This document shows, one piece after another, positions 29,100 to 38,496 of a stretch of DNA of 64,000 bases. Source of the DNA: Epibacterium ulvae (GTDB lineage: Bacteria > Pseudomonadota > Alphaproteobacteria > Rhodobacterales > Rhodobacteraceae). Numbering within the stretch: the first letter of the stretch is position 1; the number at the start of each line of letters is the position of its first letter. The position numbers and the translations under genes were made by a program. The stretch spans positions 116,954-180,953 of the forward strand of contig NZ_JAHHIR010000025.1 of assembly GCF_018678075.1 (NCBI RefSeq), given 5' to 3'. The notes beneath the pieces are model-generated. The model had not been told where the DNA came from. It did no database searches and worked only from the letters and a program-made list of their open reading frames with translations.

Positions 29100-29823
29100 G
29101 ATCGTACTCGACACTGAAACAACCGGTTTTGACCCTGAATCCGGCGACCGGATCGTCGAAATCGGGGCGGTTGAGCTGTTCAATCACATGCCTACCGGTG
29201 AGACATTTCACGTCTACATCAATCCCGAACGCTCGATGCCGGCTGAGGCGTTCGGCGTGCATGGTATCGGGCCCGACCTTTTGGAGCCTCCGCAACAACC
29301 CCAACCAGGCCAAGTCATCCTGCGGGACAAGCCGGTTTTTGCAAAAGTGGGACAACAGTTTTTAGATTTCATCCGCGATTCCAAAATGGTCATTCACAAC
29401 GCCAGCTTTGATATGAAGTTTCTGAACGCCGAACTGCGTTGGATGGGATTACGTCAGCTTCCCAACGATCAGGCAGTTGATACGCTGACCATGGCGCGTC
29501 GCAAATTCCCGGGCTCGCCAGCGACGCTGGATGCGCTATGTCGTCGGTTTGGGATCGACAACTCCAACCGGACCCTACACGGGGCTCTTTTGGACTCCGA
29601 AATTCTGGCTGAGGTCTATCTGGAGCTCATCGGAGGACGCCAGCCTGACTTTGGACTTGCATCGTCCGAGCAGCAAAAAGGGACTGCCCAAATGGACGAC
29701 GATTGGCGCCCAACGGCACGTCCAACTCCCCTGCCCCCGCGACTGACGGCCGCAGAAAAAGAAGCGCATGACGCCTTTGTCGAGAAGATGGGCGATGAGG
29801 CTTTGTGGAAGACCTTAAACTAA
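29092..29823 (+). CDS. dnaQ: DNA polymerase III epsilon subunit (3'-5' proofreading exonuclease)
   Basis: A 243-residue DEDDh exonuclease. ExoI VLDTETTGFDPE, ExoII HNASFDMKFLN and ExoIII HGALLDSEILAEVY supply the catalytic acidic residues and the histidine. A C-terminal tail of about 60 residues, rich in proline and charged residues, would contact the polymerase alpha subunit. It is the last gene of the maf-aroE-coaE-dnaQ run. A weak hairpin (29827-29848) lies between it and convergent secB. Confidence 0.95.
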   Translation: MREIVLDTETTGFDPESGDRIVEIGAVELFNHMPTGETFHVYINPERSMPAEAFGVHGIGPDLLEPPQQPQPGQVILRDKPVFAKVGQQFLDFIRDSKMVIHNASFDMKFLNAELRWMGLRQLPNDQAVDTLTMARRKFPGSPATLDALCRRFGIDNSNRTLHGALLDSEILAEVYLELIGGRQPDFGLASSEQQKGTAQMDDDWRPTARPTPLPPRLTAAEKEAHDAFVEKMGDEALWKTLN

Positions 29824-29873
29824 AAACGCCGCCATAGATCTGACGGCGCTTTCAAACTCAATTGCGACCTGGC

Positions 29874-30374
29874 TTAGGCTTGGCCAACAGGTGCTTGAGC
29901 TTCGGATGTTGCCTGACGACGCGCCAGCTCGTTGCGATAGATCGCAACAAAGTCGATGTTGTCCAGGTTCAGCGGCGGGAAGCCGCCATCGCGGGTCACA
30001 TCAGATACGATACGACGCAGGAACGGGAACAGCATGCGCGGGCATTCGATCAAAAGGAACGGGTGCAGCTGATCTTCTGGGATGCCGGAAATGTTGAAAA
30101 TACCAACGTATTCCAGTTCCAGAACGAACAACGTGCCTTCGCCGCCCTTGTTCTTGGATTCAACGGTCAGCTTGGTGATGACTTCGTACTGATCGTCCAC
30201 AGAACGCTTTTTGGCGTCCAGCGCGACTTGTACGTTCACATCGGGTTGAACCTCACCGACAACACCCTTTTGCGCCATGACGTTTTCAAACGACAGGTCG
30301 CGGATGAACTGGCCCAAAATCTTCATTTGGACCTGCGGTTGCTGAGGGGCTTCTGCAGCGCCATTTTCAGCCAT
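29874..30374 (-). CDS. secB: Protein-export chaperone SecB
   Basis: A 166-residue tetrameric chaperone that keeps exported preproteins unfolded and delivers them to SecA. The conserved core (IKDLSFENV-like region, then LIECPRMLFPFLRRIV) is present. The N-terminus has an alanine- and glutamine-rich tail and the C-terminus a short disordered tail. It is convergent with dnaQ, the conserved alphaproteobacterial order. Confidence 0.95.
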   Translation of the reverse strand: MAENGAAEAPQQPQVQMKILGQFIRDLSFENVMAQKGVVGEVQPDVNVQVALDAKKRSVDDQYEVITKLTVESKNKGGEGTLFVLELEYVGIFNISGIPEDQLHPFLLIECPRMLFPFLRRIVSDVTRDGGFPPLNLDNIDFVAIYRNELARRQATSEAQAPVGQA

Positions 30375-30453
30375 GGGTAGTCTCCTAGAAATACGATCGG
30401 AACGTGCTTAGCAGCTTGCCCCCGCTATCACAACGGGTTGGGCTATTTGTCAT

Positions 30454-30972
30454 TCATTCGTTACCTGGACCGCGAACCCATTTGGACGGTTCACTGGGTG
30501 TGCGCTCTGGATCCACCTCGCGAAAATCACCATCGATGGTGTCACCGTCTGCCCCGCGTTGGGGGTGAAAGCCCTGGGGTTTTTGAAACCCTTGTGGGTC
30601 TGGTCCCATGTGAAACTGCGCCATCGTGATCTTGGTCCGCAGGTAGTTGAAAACCGTAATGCGAACGCGTGGTATCAAAAGGGCAAAGCCAACCGCGTCG
30701 GTAAAGAAGCCCGGCGTCAGCAAAAGCGCGCCGGCAAATAGGATCATGGCCCCGTGGGCCAACGGCTCGGTCGGGTCCGACAAACGCTGGAATGAATTGC
30801 GCAACTGTCCCATGGCTAGCTGTCCTTGGTTACGTACCAACCAGGTGCCCAGAACAGCGGTCACAACCACAATCAACAGGGTTGGCAACAGGCCGATGGC
30901 CCCGCCAACCTGAATAAACAGGGCGATTTCGATGATCGGCACCAAAACAAAAGCCAATAAGAGATACATCAC
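30454..30972 (-). CDS. fxsA: FxsA family membrane protein
   Basis: A 172-residue inner membrane protein. It begins with two hydrophobic helices (LLAFVLVPIIEIALFIQVG, then LLPTLLIVVVTAVLGTWLV) and has two further segments near residues 75-105. The EIALFIQVGG motif is typical. The Escherichia coli member relieves phage T7 exclusion by F when overproduced, and its cellular role is unknown. The hydrophilic tail of about 60 residues is long for the family. It is divergent from the Tim44-like gene. Confidence 0.88.
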   Translation of the reverse strand: MMYLLLAFVLVPIIEIALFIQVGGAIGLLPTLLIVVVTAVLGTWLVRNQGQLAMGQLRNSFQRLSDPTEPLAHGAMILFAGALLLTPGFFTDAVGFALLIPRVRITVFNYLRTKITMAQFHMGPDPQGFQKPQGFHPQRGADGDTIDGDFREVDPERTPSEPSKWVRGPGNE

Positions 30973-31082
30973 GCTTTCCTTGTATCGTACTTGGGATGGT
31001 AGACTTGCCTCCCACGGTCACCTACATAGGATCAGAACCGCAAGGTTTCAAACAAAGCACGAACGCCCCGCATGAGGTTTAG

Positions 31083-31739
31083 ATGGACAATCCGGTGATT
31101 AATCTTTTGATTCTGGCAGGAATTGCCATTTTTCTGATCCTGCGTTTAAAAAGTGTTCTGGGTACACGCGATGGATTTGAAAAGCCGCGCGCACCGTCTC
31201 AGTCGACACGACGCATGCCGCAAGACCTTGAAGTTATTGAAGGCGGCCCCGACAGTGACATTACCGATCACGTCGAAGCGGACAGCCCAGAAGCACGCGC
31301 ATTGGCCGCGATGAAGCGCATTGAGCCCAGCTTCAGCGTAAGCGAATTTGTCCAAGGTGGCCGCGGCGCATATGAAATGATCCTGATGGGTTTTGAAAAC
31401 GGTGATCTGGCCGACATTCAACCCTTCCTTGCAGAAGAGCTGTACGACAGCTTTGTTGACGCGGTCTCTGCGCGTGAGGATCAAGGTTTGACGATCGAGG
31501 CAAGCTTTATTGGTGTTCGCGAAACCGCGTTGGTGAACGCGACATTCGACGAAGGCTCCTCTATGGCGGAAATCACCATGCGGTTTGTGGGTGAATTGAC
31601 ATCAGTGGTCCGTGACGGCGAAGGTGCCGTTGTCGAAGGCGATGCCAAAACGGTCAAAAAGCAAAAAGACACTTGGGTCTTTGCCCGTACAATGGGTGCA
31701 GATGATCCGAACTGGCAGTTGGTTGCAACAGACGCATGA
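31083..31739 (+). CDS. Tim44-domain membrane-anchored protein
   Basis: A 218-residue protein with one N-terminal membrane segment (residues about 4-22), a charged linker, and a C-terminal Tim44-like/TtlA domain from about residue 75. Bacterial homologues are anchored in the inner membrane and are suspected to help protein translocation; the proximity to secB is conserved in this group. Its stop overlaps the mltA ATG (ATGA). Confidence 0.85.
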   Translation: MDNPVINLLILAGIAIFLILRLKSVLGTRDGFEKPRAPSQSTRRMPQDLEVIEGGPDSDITDHVEADSPEARALAAMKRIEPSFSVSEFVQGGRGAYEMILMGFENGDLADIQPFLAEELYDSFVDAVSAREDQGLTIEASFIGVRETALVNATFDEGSSMAEITMRFVGELTSVVRDGEGAVVEGDAKTVKKQKDTWVFARTMGADDPNWQLVATDA

Positions 31740-32788
31740 TCTCGACGCTCCGAAAAGCATTGGGCCTTTCGGCCCTTTGCGGCGCTGCCCTCAGCGCCAC
31801 CGGAGCCTCGTCTGAGACCACCGTTCAACTGATGGATTTTGCCCAGCTGGATGGTTGGGCCGCAGATGACCATGAACGCGCGTTTGAAGCGTTTTTGGAA
31901 ACCTGCCCCGATTTGGATGATCCCGACTGGAGCACATTATGCGCGGTTGCGCAGTCCCAAACCGCTGGATCAGCGCGGGCCTTTTTCGAACTCTTCTTTC
32001 GTCCAGTCATTGTCGAGGACGGCAAAAACGCGCTGTTCACCGGATATTTTGAACCTGAATTGAACGGATCGAAGTACAAGACTGACCGCTTTCGCTATCC
32101 GGTCTATCGCCAGCCGCCTGAATCCCGACAGACCAATCTGTGGTATCCGCGCCGTGATATTTTGACCAGCGGTGTTATGGATGGGCGTGGCCTCGAAATT
32201 GCCTGGGTCGATGACCCGGTTGAGCTGTTTTTTCTGCAAATTCAGGGATCCGGCCGTATTCGCCTGCAAAATGGATCCGTTACCCGCGTCGGTTATGGTG
32301 GTGCGAACGGGCATGAATACCGCTCTATTGGGCAGGAACTGGTGCGGCGAGGGGTCTATAAGGCGCATCAAGTCAGCGCGCAGGTGATCAAAAACTGGGT
32401 TCGGCGAAACCCGTCTGCGGGTCGGGAGCTTTTGTTTCACAATCCGTCATACGTGTTCTTTCGGGAAGTAAACCAAGTGCGGACCTCCAAAGGGCCGCTG
32501 GGGGCGATGAATCGCTCGGTCACGCCGTTGCGCAGTATTGCTGTGGATCCGTCCTACACGCCACTGGGCGCTCCGGTTTGGGTGGAAAAAGACGGTGAGA
32601 ACAAGATGCGCCGCCTGATGATTGCCCAGGACACCGGATCCGCGATCAAAGGCGCGCAGCGGGCCGATATTTTCTTTGGTACTGGCGATGCGGCAGGTCA
32701 GGCCGCCGGCAAGCTGCGCGATCCCGGTCGCATGTACATCCTGTTACCAATTCAGCGTGCATATGCGCTTTTGCCGGAAGATCTCTGA
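31736..32788 (+). CDS. mltA: Membrane-bound lytic murein transglycosylase A
   Basis: A 350-residue lytic transglycosylase that cleaves peptidoglycan to 1,6-anhydroMurNAc products. A signal peptide spans about residues 1-25. The MltA barrel domain (YFEPELNGS through YRSIGQELV) and the C-terminal 3D domain with AQDTGSAIKGAQRADIFFG are present, including the catalytic aspartate in this 3D motif. No clear lipobox was seen, so it may be soluble in the periplasm. It is coupled to the genes on both sides by overlap. Confidence 0.93.
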   Translation: MISTLRKALGLSALCGAALSATGASSETTVQLMDFAQLDGWAADDHERAFEAFLETCPDLDDPDWSTLCAVAQSQTAGSARAFFELFFRPVIVEDGKNALFTGYFEPELNGSKYKTDRFRYPVYRQPPESRQTNLWYPRRDILTSGVMDGRGLEIAWVDDPVELFFLQIQGSGRIRLQNGSVTRVGYGGANGHEYRSIGQELVRRGVYKAHQVSAQVIKNWVRRNPSAGRELLFHNPSYVFFREVNQVRTSKGPLGAMNRSVTPLRSIAVDPSYTPLGAPVWVEKDGENKMRRLMIAQDTGSAIKGAQRADIFFGTGDAAGQAAGKLRDPGRMYILLPIQRAYALLPEDL

Positions 32789-33375
32789 TGACCCGGCGGA
32801 AGTTGACTGACGAAGAAATCGACCTTTGGAAAAAGGTCGTTAAACAGGCCGAGCGGCTGCATCCAGAGGTTGCGCAAAGCCCGCACCCTACCCCTTTGCC
32901 AAAGCCAAAACCCAAAAAGCAGGTTCAGTTTCGCGCGGAGCCGTTTGAAATTGGGGCCAAAGCCAAGTCGGGCGCCAAAAGTAACAACATCAAGCCTGCA
33001 ATTGCCACCACACTGGCAAGCCGCGGTGTCCAGATGGACGAAAAATCCTATCGCCGTATGAAACGTGGCAAGTTGAAGCCCGAGGGGAAGCTGGATCTGC
33101 ACGGGATGCGGATCGACACCGCCCACCCTTCACTGACACGGTTTATTTTATCCGCGCAGGCTTCGGGAAAACGCCTGGTTTTGGTGATCACTGGCAAAGG
33201 CAAAGACCGCGATGAGCCCGGCCCGATGCCGGTTCCACGCGGTGTTTTGCGTCATAAAGTTCCGCAGTGGCTGGCACTTCCCCCACTGGCACAGGCCGTT
33301 TTGCAAGTCACGCCAGCGCATTTGTCACACGGTGGCGATGGGGCCTATTACGTGTATCTGCGGCGCAATCGATAG
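32788..33375 (+). CDS. Smr-domain protein
   Basis: A 195-residue protein with a charged, proline- and lysine-rich N-terminal half and a C-terminal Smr domain starting at KLDLHGMRIDTA near residue 98. It includes the VITGKGKDRDE glycine-rich loop. Smr domains are linked to nuclease activity in ribosome rescue and DNA repair families. It overlaps the last base of the mltA stop. It is convergent with the hydrolase gene, leaving only 1 bp between the stops. Confidence 0.87.
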   Translation: MTRRKLTDEEIDLWKKVVKQAERLHPEVAQSPHPTPLPKPKPKKQVQFRAEPFEIGAKAKSGAKSNNIKPAIATTLASRGVQMDEKSYRRMKRGKLKPEGKLDLHGMRIDTAHPSLTRFILSAQASGKRLVLVITGKGKDRDEPGPMPVPRGVLRHKVPQWLALPPLAQAVLQVTPAHLSHGGDGAYYVYLRRNR

Positions 33376-33376
33376 G

Positions 33377-34489
33377 CTATTGTTCCACCGCCTCCTCATC
33401 AAGCTCGACCCGCACCGCGCCGCCCAGTTGACTGACATCACCCGGCAGCAGACGCGCCAATTCAATGCGCCGACGTTCCTGCGCGTCAGCCTGATCTCGG
33501 AGCCGTCTCAGAAGCGCAATCAGGGTTGGTGAATTTGCGGCGGGAAAATGGTTCAGATCGCGGCTGCGTTTCAAATTCGACGTGTCGACAACTTGGACCG
33601 GTAGATCCGAAAGTTGCTCAAGCGAGCTGATATTGCCCAAACGCGCTCGCGTATTTGTACCACGGATACGCTGTGAAATACCCAACGCGCGGTCTCGGCT
33701 GTTGGCAAAGATGACAAAGGGTTGCGGCACCGATTGAAACCGCGCGATCTGGCTTTTGAACAAATCCACATCCAAATCAGGCGACATCAAAATCACGCCG
33801 GACAGATTGCGTTTGGACCACCCGGGCGAGCTGATCTCAATCTGGCGCAGGGCTTCCATCGTCAATTGTGAGCCCAGAGAATGCGCCACGATAATCACCG
33901 GCAGCCCGGTTGCGTTATGGGTGGCGCGTAGCAGGTTTTCCAATCCGTCACGTGCAAACAGCGCGCTGTCTTCATCATAGGCATAGCCAAGCGTCGCACC
34001 GCGGCTGGGCCAAGAATAAAAAATCGTCGCGCCGGGAATTTCGATGTCGCGTTTTAACTGCGCGGTGCGAAAGGCCGCCTCGGCATGTGTGTTGTTGAAA
34101 CCATGGACAAAAATCGTGACCTCGCGTTGATACGCTGGGATCTTGTTCAAATGGCTTTTGATACGCCGTCGAAAACTACCTTCGTCGTGAAGGGTTTGCG
34201 CGGAAATCACGAAATCGGTTCTTGGATCCGGATCCGCCCCACCAAGGTTGAGGGTTCCGCGTTCACGCTCAGGCGGGATGGAGATTTCCATTTCCAACAG
34301 GCTCAACGTCGCAGAACGCTCAGACCCAAACCCTGAACCCTCGGCTTTGCGACTTGTTGCCCCGAAAATCATTTCTTGCTGCCCCACCCCTGCGGCGGCT
34401 GGGATAATGGGTGCGGCGCCCCTGTCGTGGGCACAGGCCGACAAGATCGCAAAACATAGACAAACGAAAACGGAGGCGACTCGTGGCAT
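33377..34489 (-). CDS. Alpha/beta hydrolase (DUF900-like), probable lipoprotein
   Basis: A 370-residue protein. The ATG at 34489 is chosen over an upstream TTG at 34501 because a GGTGAG site lies 5 bp before it. The N-terminus is a lipoprotein signal with a lipobox LSAC at about residues 15-18. A DUF900 hydrolase core follows, with the oxyanion region FVHGFNN and the nucleophile elbow AHSLGS. The substrate is unknown. It is on the same strand as hslU, with a strong hairpin in the gap. Confidence 0.82.
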   Translation of the reverse strand: MPRVASVFVCLCFAILSACAHDRGAAPIIPAAAGVGQQEMIFGATSRKAEGSGFGSERSATLSLLEMEISIPPERERGTLNLGGADPDPRTDFVISAQTLHDEGSFRRRIKSHLNKIPAYQREVTIFVHGFNNTHAEAAFRTAQLKRDIEIPGATIFYSWPSRGATLGYAYDEDSALFARDGLENLLRATHNATGLPVIIVAHSLGSQLTMEALRQIEISSPGWSKRNLSGVILMSPDLDVDLFKSQIARFQSVPQPFVIFANSRDRALGISQRIRGTNTRARLGNISSLEQLSDLPVQVVDTSNLKRSRDLNHFPAANSPTLIALLRRLRDQADAQERRRIELARLLPGDVSQLGGAVRVELDEEAVEQ

Positions 34490-34509
34490 GCGTCTCACCA
34501 ATTAAAGGC

Positions 34510-34544
34510 CTTTGGCGGGAGGCTACCTGCCTCGCCGCCAAAGT
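34510..34544 (-). terminator. Strong hairpin between hslU and the hydrolase gene
   Basis: A 14-bp stem with a single bulged base (CTTTGGCGG and GAGGC arms paired with GCCTC and CCGCCAAAG) closes a 5-nt loop. It lies after the hslU stop. There is no long U tract, so it may stabilise the 3' end or need Rho rather than be a classical terminator. Confidence 0.5.
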
Positions 34545-34571
34545 CCAGTGCTACGTGCGACCCGTACAGGG

Positions 34572-35882
34572 TCAGAGCACGTAACGGCTCAAATCGCTCG
34601 ATTTGCTCAGCTCGGCGAGGTTGTCGGCAACAAATTTGGCATTGATGACCACCGCATCACCACCACGATCAGGCGCGGTGAACGAAAGCTCCTCGAACAC
34701 CCGCTCCATAACCGTGTAAAGGCGCCGCGCACCGATGTTTTCCACCGATTGATTGACCTCGGCGGCCATCTTGGCAAGGGCCGCGATCCCGTCCTCGCTA
34801 AAGGTGACATCGACTTTTTCGGTGTTCATCAAAGCGGTGTACTGCCGAGTCAGCGCATTGTCGGTTTCGGTCAGAATGCGCACAAAGTCGGCCTCTGTCA
34901 GCGCACGCAGGTTCACCCGGATCGGCAAACGACCCTGCAGTTCCGGCAACAGATCCGAGGGTTTGGCGATGTGAAACGCGCCCGACGCGATAAATAGGAT
35001 ATGGTCGGTTTTCACGGGGCCATGTTTGGTGCTGACGGTTGTGCCTTCGATCAAGGGCAGCAAATCGCGCTGCACCCCTTCGCGACTGACATCACCGCCA
35101 CGCGCATCAGATCGGGCGCAGACCTTGTCGATTTCATCCAGGAACACGATGCCGTTTTGTTCAACGGTTTCCAATGCGGTGCGCGCCACGAGCTCGTCGT
35201 CCAACAGTTTGTCGGCTTCTTCCTCAATCAGCACGTCATAGCTTTCGGAGACGGTCAGTTTTTTGCGAACGGTGCGCCCGCCCATCGCTTTGCCAAACAG
35301 ATCGCCAAGGTTCATCATGCCCGCACCCGCGCCCGGTTGGCCGGGAATTTCGAACATGCCGCCCATTGGATTTGACGTATCGGCCACTTCCAGCTCGATC
35401 ACGGTGTCGTCCAGCTCACCTGCGATCAGCTTTTTGCGGAACATGTTCAGGGTGGCTTCACGCGCACCATCGCCGGCAATCGCGGCCAGAACCCGGCTTT
35501 CGGCGGATTTGCGGGCCTTGGCCCGGACATCTTCCCGCATGAATTCACGGGTTTGCAAAATCGCCGCATCCACCAGATCACGCACGATCTGTTCTACGTC
35601 GCGGCCCACATACCCAACTTCGGTGAATTTGGTGGCTTCAACTTTGATAAAGGGCGCACGGGCCAGTTTCGCAAGCCGGCGCGAGATCTCGGTTTTACCA
35701 ACGCCAGTGGGGCCAATCATCAGGATGTTCTTGGGGTAGACTTCGTCGCGAATGTCGTCCGGCAGCTGTTTGCGGCGCCAGCGATTGCGCAGGGCAACGG
35801 CTACGGCGCGCTTGGCCTCGTTCTGGCCAATGATGAACCGGTCCAGTTCGGATACGATTTCACGTGGGGTAAGGTCTGTCAT
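34572..35882 (-). CDS. hslU: ATP-dependent protease ATPase subunit HslU
   Basis: A 436-residue AAA+ unfoldase that feeds substrates to the HslV peptidase. Walker A is GPTGVGKTE near residue 57, Walker B is FLDEIDKV near residue 250, and the C-terminus ends in the SRYVL tail that inserts into HslV. The internal I domain is intact. Unusually, a membrane-protein gene separates it from hslV. Confidence 0.97.
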   Translation of the reverse strand: MTDLTPREIVSELDRFIIGQNEAKRAVAVALRNRWRRKQLPDDIRDEVYPKNILMIGPTGVGKTEISRRLAKLARAPFIKVEATKFTEVGYVGRDVEQIVRDLVDAAILQTREFMREDVRAKARKSAESRVLAAIAGDGAREATLNMFRKKLIAGELDDTVIELEVADTSNPMGGMFEIPGQPGAGAGMMNLGDLFGKAMGGRTVRKKLTVSESYDVLIEEEADKLLDDELVARTALETVEQNGIVFLDEIDKVCARSDARGGDVSREGVQRDLLPLIEGTTVSTKHGPVKTDHILFIASGAFHIAKPSDLLPELQGRLPIRVNLRALTEADFVRILTETDNALTRQYTALMNTEKVDVTFSEDGIAALAKMAAEVNQSVENIGARRLYTVMERVFEELSFTAPDRGGDAVVINAKFVADNLAELSKSSDLSRYVL

Positions 35883-35894
35883 GATTTACCTTGG

Positions 35895-36959
35895 TCAGTG
35901 TGACGGCGGCAGCCGGTGAACCGGTAGCACGCCAGATACAAGTGAAAGAAGTGTCGCCCGGATCTTGGTCCAAAACGCCCCCAGGAAAACCAGGAAAATG
36001 CCAAGAACCAGGATTGTCATCGCAGCCCCTTCTCCGTCGAAAACGGTGGCTGCCAGGGTGACGATATAGCCGATAGCGGCAATCAAGAAGGATCGGCGGT
36101 CGATGATTATCGCGACAAATGCAAACAGTAGCAGAATGCACAGCAACAGGATGTTCGATATTGCGGTGTCATGTTCCAGCAACGACAGGGCAATTGTGTT
36201 CACCAAAGCGGGTGCTGCAACCACATGCAGCCAGAATCCTTGTGCCGATCGGCGTGTCACTCGGTGTGGATCGCTAAGATCAAACCACATCGCGACGCAG
36301 AACACGGCCAATCCCACCAAAAGCGTGATCCAGGCAAAGGGTCCGTTTGCAGAGAGCAAGAACAGATCCGTGAACTCGGCCGGGACCCCTGCTTGGATGC
36401 CGCCGGTCAATATGGCCAAGCTGAACACGCCAAACGCAATCAACGCCATGGCAAAGGGGACTTTGAACCGCAGCCAAAAGACAAAAATTGCAAGCGTCGA
36501 TAGGGCGAGCGGTAGAACAAGGCTGCTATAGTCGTTTTGCGCCACCATAAATGGTGCTGCCAACCATGCGTTCAGACCTGCTCCAGAATTCACCGCAAAG
36601 AGAACCGCGAGCGCGATTGCAGGTGCAACCATGCGTCGTCTGCGGATGAAGTATTCCGACAGCCCCCACAAGATCAGGCCGGCGATGATAGCCGAAATGA
36701 CAACCCGTCCGGACACGTCCCCGATCTGGCCAATCATCGCAATGCTATTCACCCCGATCCAGCCAGAAGCCAGGATGCATAGGCCGATCACAATGAAAAT
36801 CTCATTGAAGCCTTTGAACAGCTCAAAAGGTTCATCGCCTTCTGCCAGATCTTTGCGAGCACCGTTGCGGGTGTCTGCCAAAGCTTTCAGCGATGCGGCT
36901 TGCGCTTCGCTGATCAGGCCAGATCCAACTGCCGCGCGCAGATCATCAGGACCGATCAT
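35895..36959 (-). CDS. Multi-pass membrane protein between hslV and hslU
   Basis: A 354-residue protein with a soluble N-terminal about 45 residues ([19 protein letters not shown]) and about ten hydrophobic segments. The helical N-terminus followed by many membrane spans resembles DUF2157-type proteins, but the match is by appearance only. It overlaps the hslV stop by 4 bp and ends 12 bp before hslU, so it is co-transcribed with the protease. A role with HslVU is untested inference. Confidence 0.72.
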   Translation of the reverse strand: MIGPDDLRAAVGSGLISEAQAASLKALADTRNGARKDLAEGDEPFELFKGFNEIFIVIGLCILASGWIGVNSIAMIGQIGDVSGRVVISAIIAGLILWGLSEYFIRRRRMVAPAIALAVLFAVNSGAGLNAWLAAPFMVAQNDYSSLVLPLALSTLAIFVFWLRFKVPFAMALIAFGVFSLAILTGGIQAGVPAEFTDLFLLSANGPFAWITLLVGLAVFCVAMWFDLSDPHRVTRRSAQGFWLHVVAAPALVNTIALSLLEHDTAISNILLLCILLLFAFVAIIIDRRSFLIAAIGYIVTLAATVFDGEGAAMTILVLGIFLVFLGAFWTKIRATLLSLVSGVLPVHRLPPSH

Positions 36960-37513
36960 TTGCCAATGCTTTCGACCGTTAGGTTTCCATTCGTGTACAC
37001 ACAGATGTCCGCCGCGATTGCCATTGCGGACCGGGCGACATCTTCTGCCGTTTTGTCGCTGTCCATCATGGCACGGGCTGCGGCCAAGGCAAAGTTGCCG
37101 CCGGATCCAATCGCTGCCACATTGTGTTCCGGTTCCAGAACATCGCCGGCCCCGGTGATCACAAACAGATCTTCGCCGTCGGTCACGATCAACATGGCCT
37201 CCAGCTTTTGCAGGTATTTATCGGTGCGCCAGTCTTTTGCCAGTTCGACGCTGGCTCGCGCCAATTGCCCCGGTGTTGCTTCCAGTTTAACTTCAAGCCG
37301 TTCCAGCAATGTGAACGCATCCGCTGTTGAACCCGCAAAGCCTGCAACAACATCATAGCCGCCGGGCGACAAACGCCGCACCTTGCGGGCGCTGCCTTTG
37401 ATGACGGTTTGGCCCAAGGACACTTGGCCGTCCCCAGCAATGACAATTTCGCCGTCTTTCTTGACACCGATGATGGTTGTTCCGTGCCAGCCTGGAAATT
37501 GCGTGTCTGCCAT
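36956..37513 (-). CDS. hslV: ATP-dependent protease peptidase subunit HslV
   Basis: A 185-residue N-terminal-nucleophile peptidase of the proteasome beta type. The catalytic threonine lies in [11 protein letters not shown] near residue 11, exposed after removal of a short propeptide. The IAGDGQVS motif is intact. A GGAGG site precedes the ATG, and a heat-shock-type promoter candidate lies just upstream. Confidence 0.96.
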   Translation of the reverse strand: MADTQFPGWHGTTIIGVKKDGEIVIAGDGQVSLGQTVIKGSARKVRRLSPGGYDVVAGFAGSTADAFTLLERLEVKLEATPGQLARASVELAKDWRTDKYLQKLEAMLIVTDGEDLFVITGAGDVLEPEHNVAAIGSGGNFALAAARAMMDSDKTAEDVARSAMAIAADICVYTNGNLTVESIGK

Positions 37514-37539
37514 CTGTTCCTCCGCTTTTCTTGGTCTCT

Positions 37540-37568
37540 ATATGGATTCACATGGGCGTGGGCACAAG
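37540..37568 (-). promoter_or_regulatory. Candidate RpoH (sigma-32) promoter of the hslV operon
   Basis: Reading the minus strand, CTTG (37568-37565) is followed after 19 bp by CCATAT (37545-37540), close to the CTTGAAA / CCCCATNT layout. It sits about 30 bp before the hslV start, and hslVU is a classical heat-shock operon. Confidence 0.4.
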
Positions 37569-37759
37569 GGAGGCTGAATTTATCGCCGCATTGATGGCTG
37601 TGGCAGCCGCGCGCTGCGCAAAGTTTACAAACTGGTCATTTGCTATGCGCTCAGCGCAGATCCGGCCTGAAAAACGGGCAATTGTGAGACTCACTTGCCA
37701 GGCGTACACAGAGCCCACAACCGACATGGGGTCGGCTGTTTCATTTAAGGATCTGCGCA

Positions 37760-37957
37760 ATGGCAGCCACTGCAAACACCCACGCGCCGCTCGGAGCAGT
37801 CTCTATTCTCCGTGTGGTGGACACCGTAATTTCTGCAACGAAAGCAATCTCGCGCTGGAACGACAAGCGCCTGACTCGCAAAGAACTGTCTCGCCTGACA
37901 GCAACACAACTCGACGATATCGGGCTGACGGTTTACGACGTCGATCACCAGTTCTAA
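37760..37957 (+). CDS. DUF1127 small protein
   Basis: A 65-residue basic protein with the DUF1127 core at its C-terminal half (ISRWNDKRLTRKELSRLTATQLDDIGL). Members of this arginine-rich family have been linked to RNA metabolism and stress regulation in alphaproteobacteria; the exact role here is unknown. It stands alone and ends at a strong hairpin terminator. The 246 bp upstream hold its promoter and that of hslV, and no other gene was recognised there. Confidence 0.85.
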   Translation: MAATANTHAPLGAVSILRVVDTVISATKAISRWNDKRLTRKELSRLTATQLDDIGLTVYDVDHQF

Positions 37958-37983
37958 TGCTTGCAACAGCATTGACGACATCC

Positions 37984-38009
37984 AGCCGCCGGTTTCCGGC
38001 GGCTTTTTG
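37984..38009 (+). terminator. Terminator of the DUF1127 gene
   Basis: A 9-bp stem AGCCGCCGG (37984-37992) with CCGGCGGCT (37996-38004) closes a TTT loop and is followed by a T run. Confidence 0.92.
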
Positions 38010-38059
38010 TTTGCCAGCTGTCGAGTGAAAAGGCCGGGGCTTTCTGTGTCTCAGGCATG

Positions 38060-38086
38060 AAAAAAAAGGGCGCTCAGTTGGCGCCC
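38060..38086 (-). terminator. Terminator of trxA
   Basis: On the minus strand, GGGCGC pairs with GCGCCC around a 7-nt loop, followed by a run of eight T (A at 38060-38067 on the plus strand). It is just downstream of the trxA stop. Confidence 0.88.
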
Positions 38087-38114
38087 TTCGTTCGTTTTGT
38101 TGATCTCGCTTGGA

Positions 38115-38435
38115 TCAGATGGATTCGTCGATCCAGCTTTGCAGAGCTGCCTTTGGTGCAGCGCCGGCGCGGTTTGAAATCACCTGGCCGTCTTTGAAGA
38201 TAAACAGGGCAGGGATGCCGCGAACGCCCATTGCAGCTGCCGCATTCGGGTTGCTGTCGACGTCAACTTTGGCAACTTTCAGTTTGTCACCATATTCGGC
38301 AGCCAACTCTTCGAGAGCCGGGCCAATTTGTTTACATGGACCGCACCATTCGGCCCAAAAATCTACAACAACGGGTACATCCGAGTTCTTGACCTCTGCG
38401 TCAAAGGTCTCGTCGGTAACGGCAACGGTGGACAT
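38115..38435 (-). CDS. trxA: Thioredoxin 1
   Basis: A 106-residue disulfide reductase with the catalytic WCGPC motif near residues 31-35 and the conserved cis-proline region GIPALFIF. The length and fold are standard. It follows addA on the same strand with a 61-bp gap, and its own terminator suggests separate transcription is possible. Confidence 0.97.
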   Translation of the reverse strand: MSTVAVTDETFDAEVKNSDVPVVVDFWAEWCGPCKQIGPALEELAAEYGDKLKVAKVDVDSNPNAAAAMGVRGIPALFIFKDGQVISNRAGAAPKAALQSWIDESI

Positions 38436-38496
38436 GAGACTGTCTCCTGAGTGTTTGGCAACTGAAGTCGGAACCTAGGTAGCGCTTAACCGATCG

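Noticed and set aside
37477..38028. 183-residue frame spanning the hslV start and DUF1127
   Set aside because: It overlaps two real genes in other frames and shows no family likeness.
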